Shown here in pieces: positions 23,492-35,022 of a stretch of 64,000 nucleotides of DNA. This DNA is from Isoetes taiwanensis. Taxonomy: Eukaryota > Streptophyta > Lycopodiopsida > Isoetales > Isoetaceae. Numbering within the stretch: the first letter of the stretch is position 1; each line of letters opens with the position of its first letter. A model generated the notes under the pieces. That model ran no database searches and had not been told where the DNA came from. It worked only from the letters and a program-made list of their open reading frames with translations. Made by a program: the position numbers and the translations under genes. The stretch is from assembly GCA_021234155.1 (NCBI GenBank), contig JAJEKV010000026.1:2420001-2484000 (forward strand), written 5' to 3'.

Positions 23492-25795
23492 ATGATTCAT
23501 GACTTCTGGAACAATGACTGCCTTCAGACTTCTATTGCTAGTGGTTTCATAGCTTTGATCCCAAAAGTTGATCATCCAAATAAGTTTCAAGATTGGAGAC
23601 CTATCTCTCTCACTAATACTTCCTATAAGCTTTGTGCCAAGATTATTGCTCTCAGAATCAATAGCTATCTTCAAAGGAATATCAGTCCCAATCAGTCAGC
23701 TTTTCTTCCTAAGAGATACATTCTTGATAATTATGTGGCAGCAATGGAGGGTTTACATTGGAACAAAATTTCAAATCAGAATTGTATTTTATTAAAACTG
23801 GATTTCAAGAGAGCCTTTGACTCGGTCAGATGGAATTTTCTAGAGTTTGCCATGGTCAAGCTTGGTTTTCATCCTAAGCTCATTAATCTCATCCTTGGGC
23901 TTAATCTTAGATCCAAGTCAGCTGTGCTTGTAAATGGTGTGCCCTCTGGTTTTTTCTCTCTATCCTGTGGAGTCAGGCAAGGATGTCCTCTTGCTCCTTA
24001 CCTATTTCTAGTTGCAGCTGATTTGCTCACAAAAGTCATCTCCTATTATCAGGAAAATGGCCTAATTAAAGGACTTAAACTTCCAAACTTAGATGAGTAT
24101 CTAACTATGCTTCAGTATGCTGATGATACCTTCTCCTTCCTTGAAGCTGATTTGACAAATATTGACTGTTTCCTTAAAGTCATTCATCAATTCTCAGCTG
24201 CTTCTGGTATTTATCTCAATGTCAATAAGAGCTTAATTATTGGTGATCTTCCTCTTCAACAGGTTCTTCATATTAATGTTCTCCCTGAGGGTCAAGCTAC
24301 TAAGCTTTTAGGAATGCCTCTATCTATAAATCAGAACTTGAAAGGGCTTTGGGATCCTATTCTTCAAAGAATTAAAAAAAAGCTGAATAACTACAGAAAT
24401 TATCTCACCTTAGCTGGTAGAACTATCATTGCAAACTCTGTTCTTGCTAGCTCTCATGTCTACTTTTCTACTGCTCTTATTGCTCCTAAGTGTATCTATC
24501 TTGAGCTCCAGAAAATAATCAGAAACTTTATTTGGAAAGGAAGTCACTTAGTCAACTGGAATTCTATTTGCAAGAGTAAAATAGCAGGTGGTCTTGGCTG
24601 CAAGGACCTTTTTCTTCAAGCCCAATCTCTTGCAGGTAAATTTGTTTGGAGAGCCATCTTTGGGAGCCAATCTCCTGCTCATAAGTTCATCAGGTACTGG
24701 ATCAATCTTAGTCATCCTTCTGGTCATCCATCTGTTCATCATCTGTTACCAAACTCAGCCTTTACTCATTTGAAAACTGCTCCCAATATCTCTCCTTTGA
24801 TGAATAATCTGATTAAGGCTTGGAATTCCATTTCTCCCAACTTTCAATTCTCCTCATCAGATCATTTGCACTCTGATATGCCTATTTTCTGGAATCCTAT
24901 CTTAGTTAATCATAATTCCAATGTTCTGGCAATCAAACATCCTAGGATTTGCAAGAAATGGCATGATGCTGGTCTGTACTACATAAGAGATCTTTTTATT
25001 GGTTGTAGACTGATTTCTTGGACTGTTCTTAAAAATATTATCAAGGGTACCTCATCTGACAGGAAAGTTTATCTTCTAATCAAGCCTTTTTTGACAAATC
25101 TTTCTCCTAACTCAGGAAAAGGTGATTGGTCTTTGAATGGCAAGTTTGACTACAAAGTGAAAGATGTCTATAAGTCCCTTTCCCATGATCCTATAGATAT
25201 CAAGGCTATGAGCAAGTGGGGTATTAATCATACTCAGCTAAAAGATCTCTTCAAGAATGTCTGGGACTCCTACTGCCCTCCCAAAATTTCCTACTGTATA
25301 TGGCTTATTGCAAATGGCAGCTTGAGTAACTTACAATCCCTTTCTAAAAGGTATCCTAATATTATGCTTGATTGCCCTTTGGGATGCAATGATATTGAAG
25401 ATATGTCTCACATTTTCAGCTGCACTAAGTTGAATAGTTTCTGGAACTGGATTGCTGGGAAATTTGGGATTTATTATAATGGAAATTTGCTTTCCCTGAT
25501 CCAAAATGATGACACTTTTAATAATACAGTTATTTTCATTGCCCTTTGGAATATCTGGAAGGCTAGGAATCGTGTTTTGTATGGGAAGAAAAGGCCCTCA
25601 GTGTTCTGGATTAAGATGAACTTCCAATTTGACTTTGAAACTATTGCTACTGCTCATAAAAATAAATTTGGAACTAATCATGACAGGAAATGGGAGCTTT
25701 ATGGAGCTTACAGGGGATTTTACAATTTATTTGCTTCCAATTTAAATGTTGTGGATTCTAATATTTTGCTTTCTGATGAACCTAGAATATCTTGA
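23492..25795 (+). CDS. LINE ORF2 reverse transcriptase
   Basis: A 767-residue uninterrupted frame. GFIALIPKVDHP opens the fingers domain, followed by WRPISL, FLPKRYILDN and LKLDFKRAFDSVRW (first catalytic Asp, about residue 105). CGVRQGCPLAPYLF and LQYADDTFSF (catalytic YADD at 209-212) come next. The thumb follows with LGMPLS and a long C-terminal region. This region ends in the zf-RVT pattern of plant L1 elements (YKVKDVYKSL to CPLGCNDIEDMSHIFSCTKL, about residues 550-665). No RNase H domain is visible. The upstream part of ORF2 is out of frame, so this lacks its natural start. It catalyses target-primed reverse transcription. Confidence 0.9.
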   Translation: MIHDFWNNDCLQTSIASGFIALIPKVDHPNKFQDWRPISLTNTSYKLCAKIIALRINSYLQRNISPNQSAFLPKRYILDNYVAAMEGLHWNKISNQNCILLKLDFKRAFDSVRWNFLEFAMVKLGFHPKLINLILGLNLRSKSAVLVNGVPSGFFSLSCGVRQGCPLAPYLFLVAADLLTKVISYYQENGLIKGLKLPNLDEYLTMLQYADDTFSFLEADLTNIDCFLKVIHQFSAASGIYLNVNKSLIIGDLPLQQVLHINVLPEGQATKLLGMPLSINQNLKGLWDPILQRIKKKLNNYRNYLTLAGRTIIANSVLASSHVYFSTALIAPKCIYLELQKIIRNFIWKGSHLVNWNSICKSKIAGGLGCKDLFLQAQSLAGKFVWRAIFGSQSPAHKFIRYWINLSHPSGHPSVHHLLPNSAFTHLKTAPNISPLMNNLIKAWNSISPNFQFSSSDHLHSDMPIFWNPILVNHNSNVLAIKHPRICKKWHDAGLYYIRDLFIGCRLISWTVLKNIIKGTSSDRKVYLLIKPFLTNLSPNSGKGDWSLNGKFDYKVKDVYKSLSHDPIDIKAMSKWGINHTQLKDLFKNVWDSYCPPKISYCIWLIANGSLSNLQSLSKRYPNIMLDCPLGCNDIEDMSHIFSCTKLNSFWNWIAGKFGIYYNGNLLSLIQNDDTFNNTVIFIALWNIWKARNRVLYGKKRPSVFWIKMNFQFDFETIATAHKNKFGTNHDRKWELYGAYRGFYNLFASNLNVVDSNILLSDEPRIS

Positions 25796-26252
25796 TTTCC
25801 TGCGTGGAGAGGGAGCAAGGAAATTCGATGACAGCTCGCCTTTCAGCCAGCATTCAGTGGATCCAGTCATGAAAAATGATCTAGCAACATCTATGGAGTC
25901 TTTTCTGATGAAGAGGAGACGCATGAGATATCTGAAAGAAAGTGAAGATCTTTGGGCAGCTATTTTCTACAGGGAAGTGGTTCAGGTTCACTGCCTCTGG
26001 GCTTTCTTGGCCAATCATCATTTTATTCTCACAGAAAGGCAGTTGACAAGATACAGAACTATGTACTACAATCACAAACTTCTAGCTGATCTGTATGGCT
26101 CCTTGCTGATATTACTGGAGGACAAAGACAAATTCAGGCTCTTTTTTACCAATAATTGGGGCCCGAACCAATACTTCTTTGGATCCACTGACCCCTTCAA
26201 TGCCTACTTCAATGATTTCTTCTTCACTGATCATGGAATCCCTCTTCCATAG
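25746..26252 (+). CDS. Extra ORF overlapping the LINE ORF2 stop
   Basis: This 168-residue frame begins with ATG at 25746, overlaps the last 50 bases of ORF2 in the +1 frame and runs into the 3' part of the element. It is rich in aromatic residues (HCLWAFLANHHFILTERQLT, YFFGSTDPFNAYFNDFFFTD) and has an Arg-rich patch (MKRRRMRYL). It matches no domain I recognise. It could be a C-terminal extension of ORF2 reached by frameshifting, a separate third ORF, or a transduced sequence. Its length in a region that should be 3' untranslated is unusual. Confidence 0.45.
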   Translation: MLWILIFCFLMNLEYLDFLRGEGARKFDDSSPFSQHSVDPVMKNDLATSMESFLMKRRRMRYLKESEDLWAAIFYREVVQVHCLWAFLANHHFILTERQLTRYRTMYYNHKLLADLYGSLLILLEDKDKFRLFFTNNWGPNQYFFGSTDPFNAYFNDFFFTDHGIPLP

Positions 26253-26738
26253 TCATCTACCAACCACACTCTTGCTCTTGTCTAATCTTGATCTATGCTA
26301 TGTTTCGGGAAGGATTGCCTTTTTGCAGGTTTTTGCAGCCCAAACTGAGAGTTACCTCCCTCGACAACTGAATTCAGATTTCTTGGACCTGTTCACACTA
26401 CGGATCATTTTCTTACTGGCTTATTAGCATTTGCTACTTCTCCTGCGGAGACTTTCTTAGGCTTGTTATTCTAGAGCTCATATGAATAATATGATGCTCT
26501 CATATGTTCTGTTACTTTTTCATGTGCTTCCTTATAAAGCACAAACATGCTATGTACCTGAGATTTTATAATTAATGGTAAAACTGACTCTTGCTATATA
26601 AAAAAAAAAAAGCCTTTTTCCATCCGTCACGTTTTCCCCCAAATAACCCTCTCGGGGGGAGGAGGAGGGGAGGGGTAACCCGGACAGTAATATGCTTGCT
26701 GCGCCTCCTGTTTTGATCCCCACAAACAGGAGGAACTT

Positions 26739-26950
26739 TATGTGCATACCCCACAAACGAGGAACTTTATGTGCGGTGTAGATCAAGGAATAAAGGGTGC
26801 ATATGCCTATCCAACAGCTCTCGCTGCCCTACGTCACCCCCCGTGTGAATATGCACCCAAACCAAAGGGGGTTTTCAGGGGGAATTTAATTATAATTGTG
26901 AAGGTTATGGTTTGTATTATGAATTTTTTTTTGGCCCCTTCGGGGCCTTG
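26739..26950. repeat. Fold-back repeat family, half copy
   Basis: The core segment (CCCCACAAACGAGGAACTTT, then GGTGTAGATCAAGGAATAAA) is followed by the arm GTCACCCCCCGTGTGAATAT, then GCACCCAAACCAAAGGGGG. Both are as in the complete copy at 37963-38445. The left arm is absent. The core starts about 130 bases after the LINE poly-A. The outer end carries GGCCCCTTCGGGGCC next to a T run. Confidence 0.8.
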
Positions 26951-28019
26951 GAAAAAATTATTCATATTTCTAAAAGAAAAAGAATAAGAACATAAATTTT
27001 GTGCTATAATCACATTCTTAAGGTTTTCTATTGCATAAAAAAGGAAAGGATAGTGGTTGGACCATATCCTAAGGCAGATAAAACTCGGATATACACATAT
27101 TGCCACAAATGAACATCATATGCCATAATTCCACATTCCGCGCTATAAATAATGTTCTTATGTAGTCATGTGGCAAGATATTTGCAATGAAAAATAAATT
27201 CTATAATCCACATTCTATGCTACAAAAAATGTTGGTATGGACTTGGAGTTCTTTTTATGAAGTCATGCACAACACTGGAAATGCTGAGGAAGGAATATCT
27301 AACATTCTTTATAAAGAACATAACATCTGGATAAAGGACATGACATTTAAGAATAGGATTCATGTGGAGTTCCTCTCTTCTATACCGGTCCCAACTAACA
27401 AACTAGCATATGAGATCTTAAAACTCCAACTATGAAACTAGCACACAAGATTTTAAAAATGAGAAAGTTGAAAAAAAATAACATTAGTCGGAGTATAGAT
27501 ATGATTTACTTCTTGCCACCCATCAACTCTTAGAGTTGGTGTGAGTCAAGCATATCCATGCTTGGTCATAAGCTTTTAGAAGACAAAATCAAGCTTAGGG
27601 GAAGTTTTCCAGGGACTACCAGTTATCGACCGGTCTTGAATCATATCTCCGACACGCGCCCCAAATGAGAAAGTTGAAGCACATGTATATATAACCAGCA
27701 AAAGGTATTCCTTATTTTACAACCTTGTGGTGAATTGGATTTCTAACAAGGAGCGTGTAAACTTTCTTTCTTCCTCCTTGTAAACTTTCTTTCTTCCTCC
27801 TCGGCTTTCTTTTTTGCTTCCTGCATCATGAGATTGATTGAGAAATTAAAAGTATTCTTTCATTTTTTCTAGAAACAAAAAGCTTTTAATATGGCATTGC
27901 ACATGAGGAATGGGAGAAACAAGCTTGCAAGTATGACAAGAACACTAATAAAACTCAAGGCATACTGAGAAACCTGGTAATAAGGGCGTATGCATGGTGA
28001 AAATAAAAAACTCAATGCA
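26951..28019. other. No gene recognised
   Basis: AT-rich sequence with one 82-codon ORF (27187-27435) of no known family. Near 27488 and 27637 short inverted segments (GTCGGAG..AGATATGATT and AATCATATCTCCGAC) could pair across about 130 bases. The pairing is too weak to classify. Confidence 0.35.
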
Positions 28020-29330
28020 AACAAATGCTTACTTCACGATCGCAATATCTAGCATAACCCATGAATTCTGTAGACTTCTAGACTGCCGCAGCCTCAACAA
28101 TATAGTACATTTGCATTAAGAATATCCCCAAAAACCGAGTTGTAAATCGTCCGGATCTGCATAGAAGCAAAGGAAAAATGAGAGTTTTTCTACTTATGTA
28201 AAAGCCTTCTCATTTGACGCTAGTACATAAATCCCTGGCCTCTTGCATCACAGGTTTACCTTTTGCTCTCAGTTCGAAGCCCCATCATGAGGCTGGAAAG
28301 TGCCATAAGGCCTCCTGGAGCAGGGCCTGTAGGGTTTAGGAAGCAATAGAAATTAATTACCAGTAAGCCAAATCAAACTGATGGGAGCCGATGCCCTGCA
28401 TTTGCCCAAAAGAGGCCAACATTTTGAGGTAGAAGAAGCAGAAGAGCTCTAATTCATCCAATTTTTTAATATCAGACATGCTGCATTGCACAAGTGTTCT
28501 GGCAGAAAGCAGGAATCAAATTAAGACTGTTTTGAGAAGCTAGGACTTACGAGGTTGTCTGCTGGCCAGAAGGCTGGGGAAGCCATATCTACTTAGTAGG
28601 ATTTTCTCTGTGTAGATTCATTCGAATACTAACTGCTGGCCGAAGTCGAGATTTACCCCTTGCAATATCACTGGCCATGCTCTCATACCAGACCTACCAA
28701 TCAATAATAATGCCCACACAAAATAACCGAAATAAAAAGCGATCTGCATTAGGAAAATGAGAAAAACCCCACATGCCCATATGTGGGATAGCTCGGGTTC
28801 AAGTTCATATGGAGCTCGATATAAATTTCTCAGCTGTTAACACAAATGCATTGCAGAAAGGAGGCTTTAAACAGCCAAGTAGAATGTCGATCCGCCTACC
28901 TGATGCAAATGGAGCAACCGAGGTGACAAATTCTTGAGGCCAATACTAAGAGAGTGCAACAAGGGCAACGATGATCCTGAGCTTGAACAGCCGCTATAGG
29001 AGACGAAAATGTGGCCAACCGAATCACGAGAGCAAAGAACTGAAAGAGCCGGAGCTGAAGACCCAACAAGAGAAGCCTCTTTATTCCTTTTTACCCCTAC
29101 CACCAAGCAACCAAAAAGAAAAGGGGCCCATACGGATTTATCACCGTAACTGCACCACAAACCGAAGCGACTCTTGTTTCCCCTTGTAAATGCATGGGGG
29201 ACTGTTGTTCTGTGTTGGCGAGTGCAAAGATCGGCAAAAGTTGGAAGAGCAAAAGAATGGAAACCCTAGAATACATGAGCTCGTCATCTGCATGTTGGCT
29301 TTTGATTTTAAAAAACAATTACATGGGCTA
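28020..29330 (-). other. Possible spliced gene of unknown function
   Basis: Read on the minus strand, several open blocks are bordered by good splice signals. A Ser/Leu-rich block ends LLHLHQ at CATCAG|GTAGGC (about 28903). A block from 28693, after an acceptor ATTGGTAG, begins VWYESMASDIARGKSRLRPA and joins in phase. Further blocks follow with donors GTAAGT near 28550 and GTAATT near 28365, and an acceptor CTACAG near 28328 before APGGLMALSSLMMGLRTES. Stops occur within some blocks and the first block has no ATG. It may be a real gene whose exact exons I cannot fix, or a decayed one. No family is recognised. Confidence 0.3.
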
Positions 29331-29339
29331 TGGAAATAG

Positions 29340-29600
29340 GGTGTTTATTGTGAGCCCTTGATTAAGGACTCACCACTCCATCTTGGCCATTAACATAACA
29401 TGATGGCACAAACATGGGTCTAAACCATTACAAATATGAAATTAGGAAGTGAAAATACAGTGCGCACTCTAGATGTACGCATTAGTACACCTTGCAAAAT
29501 ACGGCCACCAAATCATATAAAAACCATAGGGAAAAATGTACAAAAATACAAAAACAACCCCATGTTATTATGCTGCATATTCTATTCTATTCTATTCTAT
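29340..29600 (+). repeat. Dispersed repeat B, copy 1
   Basis: The landmarks GTGAGCCCTTG, GCACTCTAGATGTACGCATT, AGTACA and CAACCCCATGTTATTATGCT occur in the same order as in the copies at 36715-36985 (inverted) and 54485-54690. A (TTCTA)n run ends this copy at 29578-29600. Its class is unknown. Confidence 0.7.
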
Positions 29601-30029
29601 AAATCAATATTAAGTAGTCTTTACAAATCTCAAGCACCCTTCACATCATTCCGCTTCAGATAGGCATTGCATTATCAGGCCTTGAACATTAATAATGGTT
29701 CAATTCCACAGCTTTGGAACTAAAAAATGTTCGCGGTAGCCTTGGCCGCCGATAAATTTCCTGTAGTCATAAATGACCTGGAGGTATTGACTCCTTTATA
29801 GGAATTCCCAAGTTAGGCTTATTTTGTAAAGGTTTGGATATCAAGCGAATTGAACTCCATCATTATCAATTATGTAGTCCTTTACATTAGTTTTAGTGCC
29901 ACCATATGCATTCACATGATACCCATCATAATCTGGCGAATATGGCTAGACTCTTCTAGCATTTGAACAATGCAAAGCAGGTTGAGAAATTTTACAGTGA
30001 TGTGCTTAAATGCATGCATTCGATCCAGC

Positions 30030-30269
30030 AATAAAAAATAAAAAATAAAAAATAAAAAATAAAAAATAAAAAATAAAAAATAAAAAATAAAAAATAAAAA
30101 ATAAAAAATAAAAAATAAAAAATAAAAAATAAAAAATAAAAAATAAAAAATAAAAAATAAAAAATAAAAAATAAAAAATAAAAAATAAAAAATAAAAAAT
30201 AAAAAATAAAAAATAAAAAATAAAAAATAAAAAATAAAAAATAAAAAATAAAAAATAAAAAATAAAAAA
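30030..30269. repeat. (AAAAAAT)n heptanucleotide array
   Basis: About 34 near-perfect copies of a seven-base unit. Because seven is not a multiple of three, every minus-strand frame is open and encodes the same FFIFYFL heptad. The apparent 165- and 112-residue proteins there are artefacts. Confidence 0.97.
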
Positions 30270-32430
30270 GCATTAGCAAGTTCATAAAAAACATAAAATA
30301 TAGCACAAATTCCATAATATACCAAAGCAAAAAAATTTAATTTTTTTTTTTCGATAAAAAATGCGGCATTACAATGATGCAGAACAAAAGACATGACCAG
30401 AATGATCATTGGACATAGAGATGATAAGGAAAAACACTGCCATTAAATGTTAGAATGCCTTGTACATTGTTTTTACTTCTATTAGGCTTTAAGTGTTCCT
30501 CAACCAGATCCCGTTTAATGTAAAAGGCATGGGCAGAAGATCCAAGTCTGCCCATTGATAAACTAAAAGCTAGAAAATGTAAAGAGAAGCAACTCTCAGA
30601 TGTTCATTTTGTGACTGTTGCACAAGACTACTATTCCTGGATAAGTTTCTGAGGGTTAGTGAAAGCACTACTCAATTTGAAACATCTGTTTCTCTATCTT
30701 AAGCAACTTTTTTTGAGTTGATTTTTGTAGTTAGGATATTTCAAGCACCACTTTGTTGCGTCACTGTTGATTTGAGGTCATCGATGAATTGGGTTTCTGT
30801 ATTATTCTTTACTTGGGTTTAAGCATAAATCCAAGTATGAACTCATAGTTTCTGTATTTAAACCCAATAGTCTTCTGTATTTACAGTTGGCATAAAGCAT
30901 CACGCTCCTGGATCAAAAGTTTGAAGAAGCTTCTAAGTCTGCCAGCCTAGGTAAGGCAAAACTTCAAGCGCTTGTACTAATCCAGCAACAAAGGCCATGG
31001 AAAATTTCTCCGGCTATAGGTTCTGGTCTTTTTCTTCGGGCTTCTTGTAGTGGACATCGCTAAAAAAAGCCAAGGGAATCTCAGTTTTCAGCTTCCAAAA
31101 TTCACGAATATGTGAGAGCTTTTTGAAAGGCAAAGTAAAACTTTCTTTACTTTTAGACACAAAGATATGGTTTGATAGATAGATAGATTTTTATCCACAA
31201 GAAGCCGAAGCTTATGGGACACACACACACAGATGGGAGCATGAAAGATCTGACATCTGTAAGGAATATTAGTGTGGTACGAATATCAAAGAATAGATTG
31301 CATCTCATTTCCAAACATAGAAATGTGTCTACTATTTTATACAACAATAATTTATCTTCTCTTGTGATAGCCAGGCTTTTCCTGTCTTTTCAAAAATTTA
31401 TTTTCTTGTCAAAAAACACAAGGTTATCCCTGGGATATTAGTTACACTGTTGCTAATATTTTATCACATGATAAACACTTTGTTTCTTCCCCAAGTAGAG
31501 GTTATTGATACACTATATAGAAAATACCGGTGGCAATCCCACCATTATAAAATTTGACAAATGCATAGTTGTGGCAATGTATATATGTCATTGACACAAT
31601 TCTTAGCAGCAAATGCATAGTTCGCAATGCATCATATAATTCAAATAAGATGCACTCTAGCCCCCTACAAACGCTTGCAACACTAGTTTGTGCAAAATAA
31701 GCGACCAAATTTATCGTGTCAAAATTACAAAGGTTTGCTTAAGAAACACTCAACAGATTGATATACCCAAAAGGAACTCCGATATTCTCAACTGCCCTGA
31801 CTACAACCGGAGTGAGTTCAGAATAATGCCTGAGCGCATACAAAAATTACAAAATATGCCTTTGAGTTGTGCATAGTTGAAATTTTAGCAGTTATTTGTT
31901 AGTTAGCAGGTAATGATGTATAACTAATTATCAGTAGAGGTGAAATATGTTATTTTTTTGTCAAATTTTTTTTTTTCACTTTTGAACAATTTCAAATTTG
32001 TTCTTGACCAATTTGAACAATCGAAATATGAATATACAATCAAAATTCTAATGACCTATTCTAAGGTAACTAAAACTTCATCTTAGTACCCAAATCAAAA
32101 TTGCGCGCCATCTTATAGAATTCCTTTCATGCATTGAATATCCATAGCTTAGCCTGCAAGGAAAGTCCACAACTATTAACAATTTTACTCCAAGTAGCAG
32201 CAAAAAAGCGCCATAAAATATAGTGCATAACCTTAATTTTATTATTAATAATTCAAAAACATACATTTGTCTTTGAAATTAAATTGGCACATTGAGTACG
32301 AAAGAAAGATACAAAACTATAATAACATAACGAATTAGATGTTTGTCTATAATAGCATAAAGAGAGAGAGATGTTTGTCCCCATTAACTTCAAAGTTAAT
32401 TTAACTGCAAGATGGGATTGAAATCTCAAA
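30270..32430. other. No intact gene
   Basis: AT-rich intergenic DNA. On the minus strand near 30950-31080 a short stretch reads IPLAFFSDVHYKKPEEKDQN, a stop, then MAFVAGLVQALEVLP. It could be a decayed exon but no family is recognised. A (GATA)n-like tetranucleotide lies near 31175 and a short (AC)n near 31219. Confidence 0.35.
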
Positions 32431-32439
32431 TTAGATAGT

Positions 32440-32650
32440 GCATATTAGAAATCTAGGATTCTAAATTTTGAATTCTAATTTTTGAATTTAGAAATCTGAA
32501 ATCTGAACTGAAATCTGAAACCTGAAATCTAAAATCTAAAATCTAAAATTCAAAATCTAAAATCTAGAATTTGAAATCTAAATTATAAATTATAAAATCT
32601 GAAATCTACTAAAATTTAAAATCTAAAATTTAAACCTACATACGAAATCG
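32440..32650. repeat. Degenerate (AAATCTGAAATCTA)n-type repeat
   Basis: Imperfect 9- to 10-base units AAATCTGAA and AAATCTAAA run for about 200 bases. They are non-coding and border the hAT relic. Confidence 0.75.
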
Positions 32651-32685
32651 CAAATCAAACATCTAATTGCTTACCATTCAAATCT

Positions 32686-34284
32686 TCAAGTTAGATCTCT
32701 AATACTTCGTGTCCTCCTTGGCATTGGATTTGTAGATTCCTCATTCACATGTTCATCAACATTATGTTTGATTGAATATTCATATGCCATATCATCATGA
32801 ACAGAATATTGAATATCATCATGAACAGAAGAATCTACCACTTTCACGTATGTAATATCTCCCGCAGTCAAAGGATTCATTTTCAATAAATAGCAACTGA
32901 ATTGGCATGACAATTTGCAATATATCACTCACCCTCTCTTACACAACTGGTGGCCTCTCTTCATTTTTTCAAGGTCTATTTTATCATAATTTCCTTCACT
33001 CATTTGACCCCCACTTTTCTCCAAGTTCTCAAACAAGTGAAGCTTAGTATGAAGGACAACTAGTTTCTCAGCATTAGAGGAAAGAAGTCTATTCCTTTTC
33101 TTAGTGACAATGCATGTATACAAACTCCAACTATGTTTACATGGGCGGATATTTTTTCTTTGCTCCAAAAGTCTCACTGTTAATATCCGTAACTCAAGAA
33201 GAGGACCTCCAAAACTAATGGTGTTAGCATTTCTTCTCGTAGTTTTGACACAAAAAAATTGTGTAGCCCTCCTATGCCCAATGGGTTTCTAAAGTCTAGG
33301 AGTTGCGCATTTAGCTTAGTTTGGAGAATCCTATCATTAATGTACCTAATAACACATCACCTATAATCAATAATAATTGCACATAAACAAATAACATACA
33401 ATTACATGAAGTCTACAAAAATGAATCTAAGTACATAATGCTTTTTCAAAATGTAAGCTCAAGCACTTGGGTAGGAAATCCCACCAATCCTTTGTCAAAT
33501 ATTCATCATATAGAGCTCCCTCGTGTTCAGAACCTTCTAGAAAAAGAGGATTCACTAGATATCCTATTCCATGCAAGGGGTATGCATCATTGTCCATCTT
33601 GCGACCAATCCATCATGTCATAATTTAATGCAATTAATGATGGACTAAATTTTTGAAGCATTCACTTTATCTTTCATTCCATTAGGAACCTCGGCCAAGT
33701 GATCCATACATTTATATATCAACCCCAGGGTTGATCCCTATCTATTTGCTAACATCAACACTTTCAATAAAGGGGTGAGAATATAAACAATCTCTTTGGC
33801 TTGTGTACAAAAATTCAACACTTTTGATCAAGCCATCAACCTCTTGACTTGCAGGTATTTTGAGTCCTTTCAAGCACTCCACTTATCACTCATTATCATG
33901 TTCACCAATGCTTTTTCAACTTCCACACTTGAGAAAAGTATTTACTTCCAGCTTTCATAGAAGCAGTACCACCAGAAGCTAATGATTCTTATTAAAGTTC
34001 TTGTATAGCGAGTCTAGCATCATCTTGTTCAAATCTAGCATCTATTTACTTTGCTTTCTTTTATCATTTTTCTCTACTATGCTAATCATATGATTATAAA
34101 CAAAAACATGTGCTTTCTCATACTTCGCAACACCAATTCCTTTCAAGCCAACAATGTGGGCACAGATTCTATCCGTTCCTCCAGTCCATGGGTGCTTACA
34201 ATACTTGCAACAAATTCGGGCTTGTCCAAAAGCAGTTTCTTCATGAACGACTGAGACATGCTTCCACTCGGGTCTCTTTCCCAT
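32686..34284 (-). pseudogene. hAT-type transposase relic (BED finger and dimerisation region)
   Basis: The minus-strand frame at 34284-34042 starts MGKRPEWKHVSVVHEET and continues ICCKYCKHPWTGGTDRICAH. This is a BED-type zinc finger (Trp, CxxC, then H) followed by GLKGIGVAKYEK, as in plant hAT transposases. Between 33900 and 33300, remnants in shifting frames include WSAWKDSKYLQVKRL-like and WWDFLPKCLSL-like peptides. The frame at 33177-32929 reads NIRPCKHSWSLYTCIVTKKR followed by EKLVVLHTKL, the C-terminal hAT dimerisation neighbourhood. Catalytic positions are scrambled by stops. It is a dead transposase; terminal repeats were not found. Confidence 0.7.
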
Positions 34285-35022
34285 CCTAAAAGATCATATA
34301 ATTAAATATAAATGCCCAAGGACAAACTGAAATGATAAAAATAAAATGACATAACAAAATTGAAACTCAGAAGACAATTGATTAAGCCTGGTCATGTGTG
34401 TGTGTGTGTTGGAGCTAAGAGGGGAGGGACAAGATGTGGTGCAGAGAAGAGGTTAAGTGAGGGCAATATATCGTAGATTTGGAAGCCAATTAGCTTTTTT
34501 GTATCAGGATGTTGTTGCAGACATAGTTTTTTAAGGCAAGTTTTGATATGAAGCTGCTCAGTTTCTTTGTGATAATATGAGCATTTGAACTTGCACAATG
34601 TCTAATATGCCAATGATAACAATTATTTCAGTAGTCAATTTTGCAAGTGAGCTTCTATATTGCTTTGGCATGTCAAATGCAATTCTTTCAACACCCCCTC
34701 TTGCCTATATCAGTCTTCTGAAATGGCAGCATACAAGAATTGAAATTAAATGATTTGCTCATCGTTCTTGCTTGATGAGGTCATCGACTACTGGTTGGAT
34801 ATACTACGTGTCCTTGGAGATGTGGATGCCAGTCCATTCGACATGCATGATTTCTTCTCTTGAACGTGGCAGGATGCTTTGGTTGAATCTAAAATGGTGA
34901 TCCCGCAAGAATCTAACCTTCGACCACCATATATAGGCCCGGCCAATTAGAAACCTAAAATTTCAATTCAGATCTTTAATCCATATCAAGTTATTAAGAA
35001 TAGAATAGAATAGATTTTTATT
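34285..35022. other. No gene recognised
   Basis: AT-rich DNA with a short (GT)n at 34395-34410. It ends in a (AATAG)n-GATTTTTA junction at 35000-35020, immediately before the DUF7869 fragment. Confidence 0.4.

Larger units (their letters stand above)
18860..26612 (+). mobile_element. L1-type LINE, nearly full length
   Basis: A long non-LTR retrotransposon with, in order, a pyrimidine-rich 5' leader, ORF1 (19514-21964, broken), ORF2 endonuclease (from 21999), ORF2 reverse transcriptase (to 25795), an overlapping extra ORF (25746-26252) and a 3' untranslated region ending in poly-A at 26601-26612. The order and motifs fit the plant L1 clade. Frameshifts in ORF1 and in the endonuclease-linker part make it unlikely to be active as it stands. 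The long clean RT frame argues that the insertion is fairly young. The 5' boundary is uncertain and no target duplication was found. Confidence 0.85.

Noticed and set aside
18860-26630. Target-site duplication for the L1 element
   Set aside because: The sequence after the poly-A (GCCTTTTTCCATCCGTC) was not found near the 5' leader, so no duplication is claimed.
27488-27651. Stem-loop between GTCGGAG..AGATATGATT and AATCATATCTCCGAC
   Set aside because: Short, interrupted pairing with a long loop; likely chance in AT-rich DNA.
29912-30409. 165- and 112-residue minus-strand proteins rich in FFIFYFL repeats
   Set aside because: They are translations of the seven-base (AAAAAAT)n array, which leaves the minus-strand frames open; not genes.
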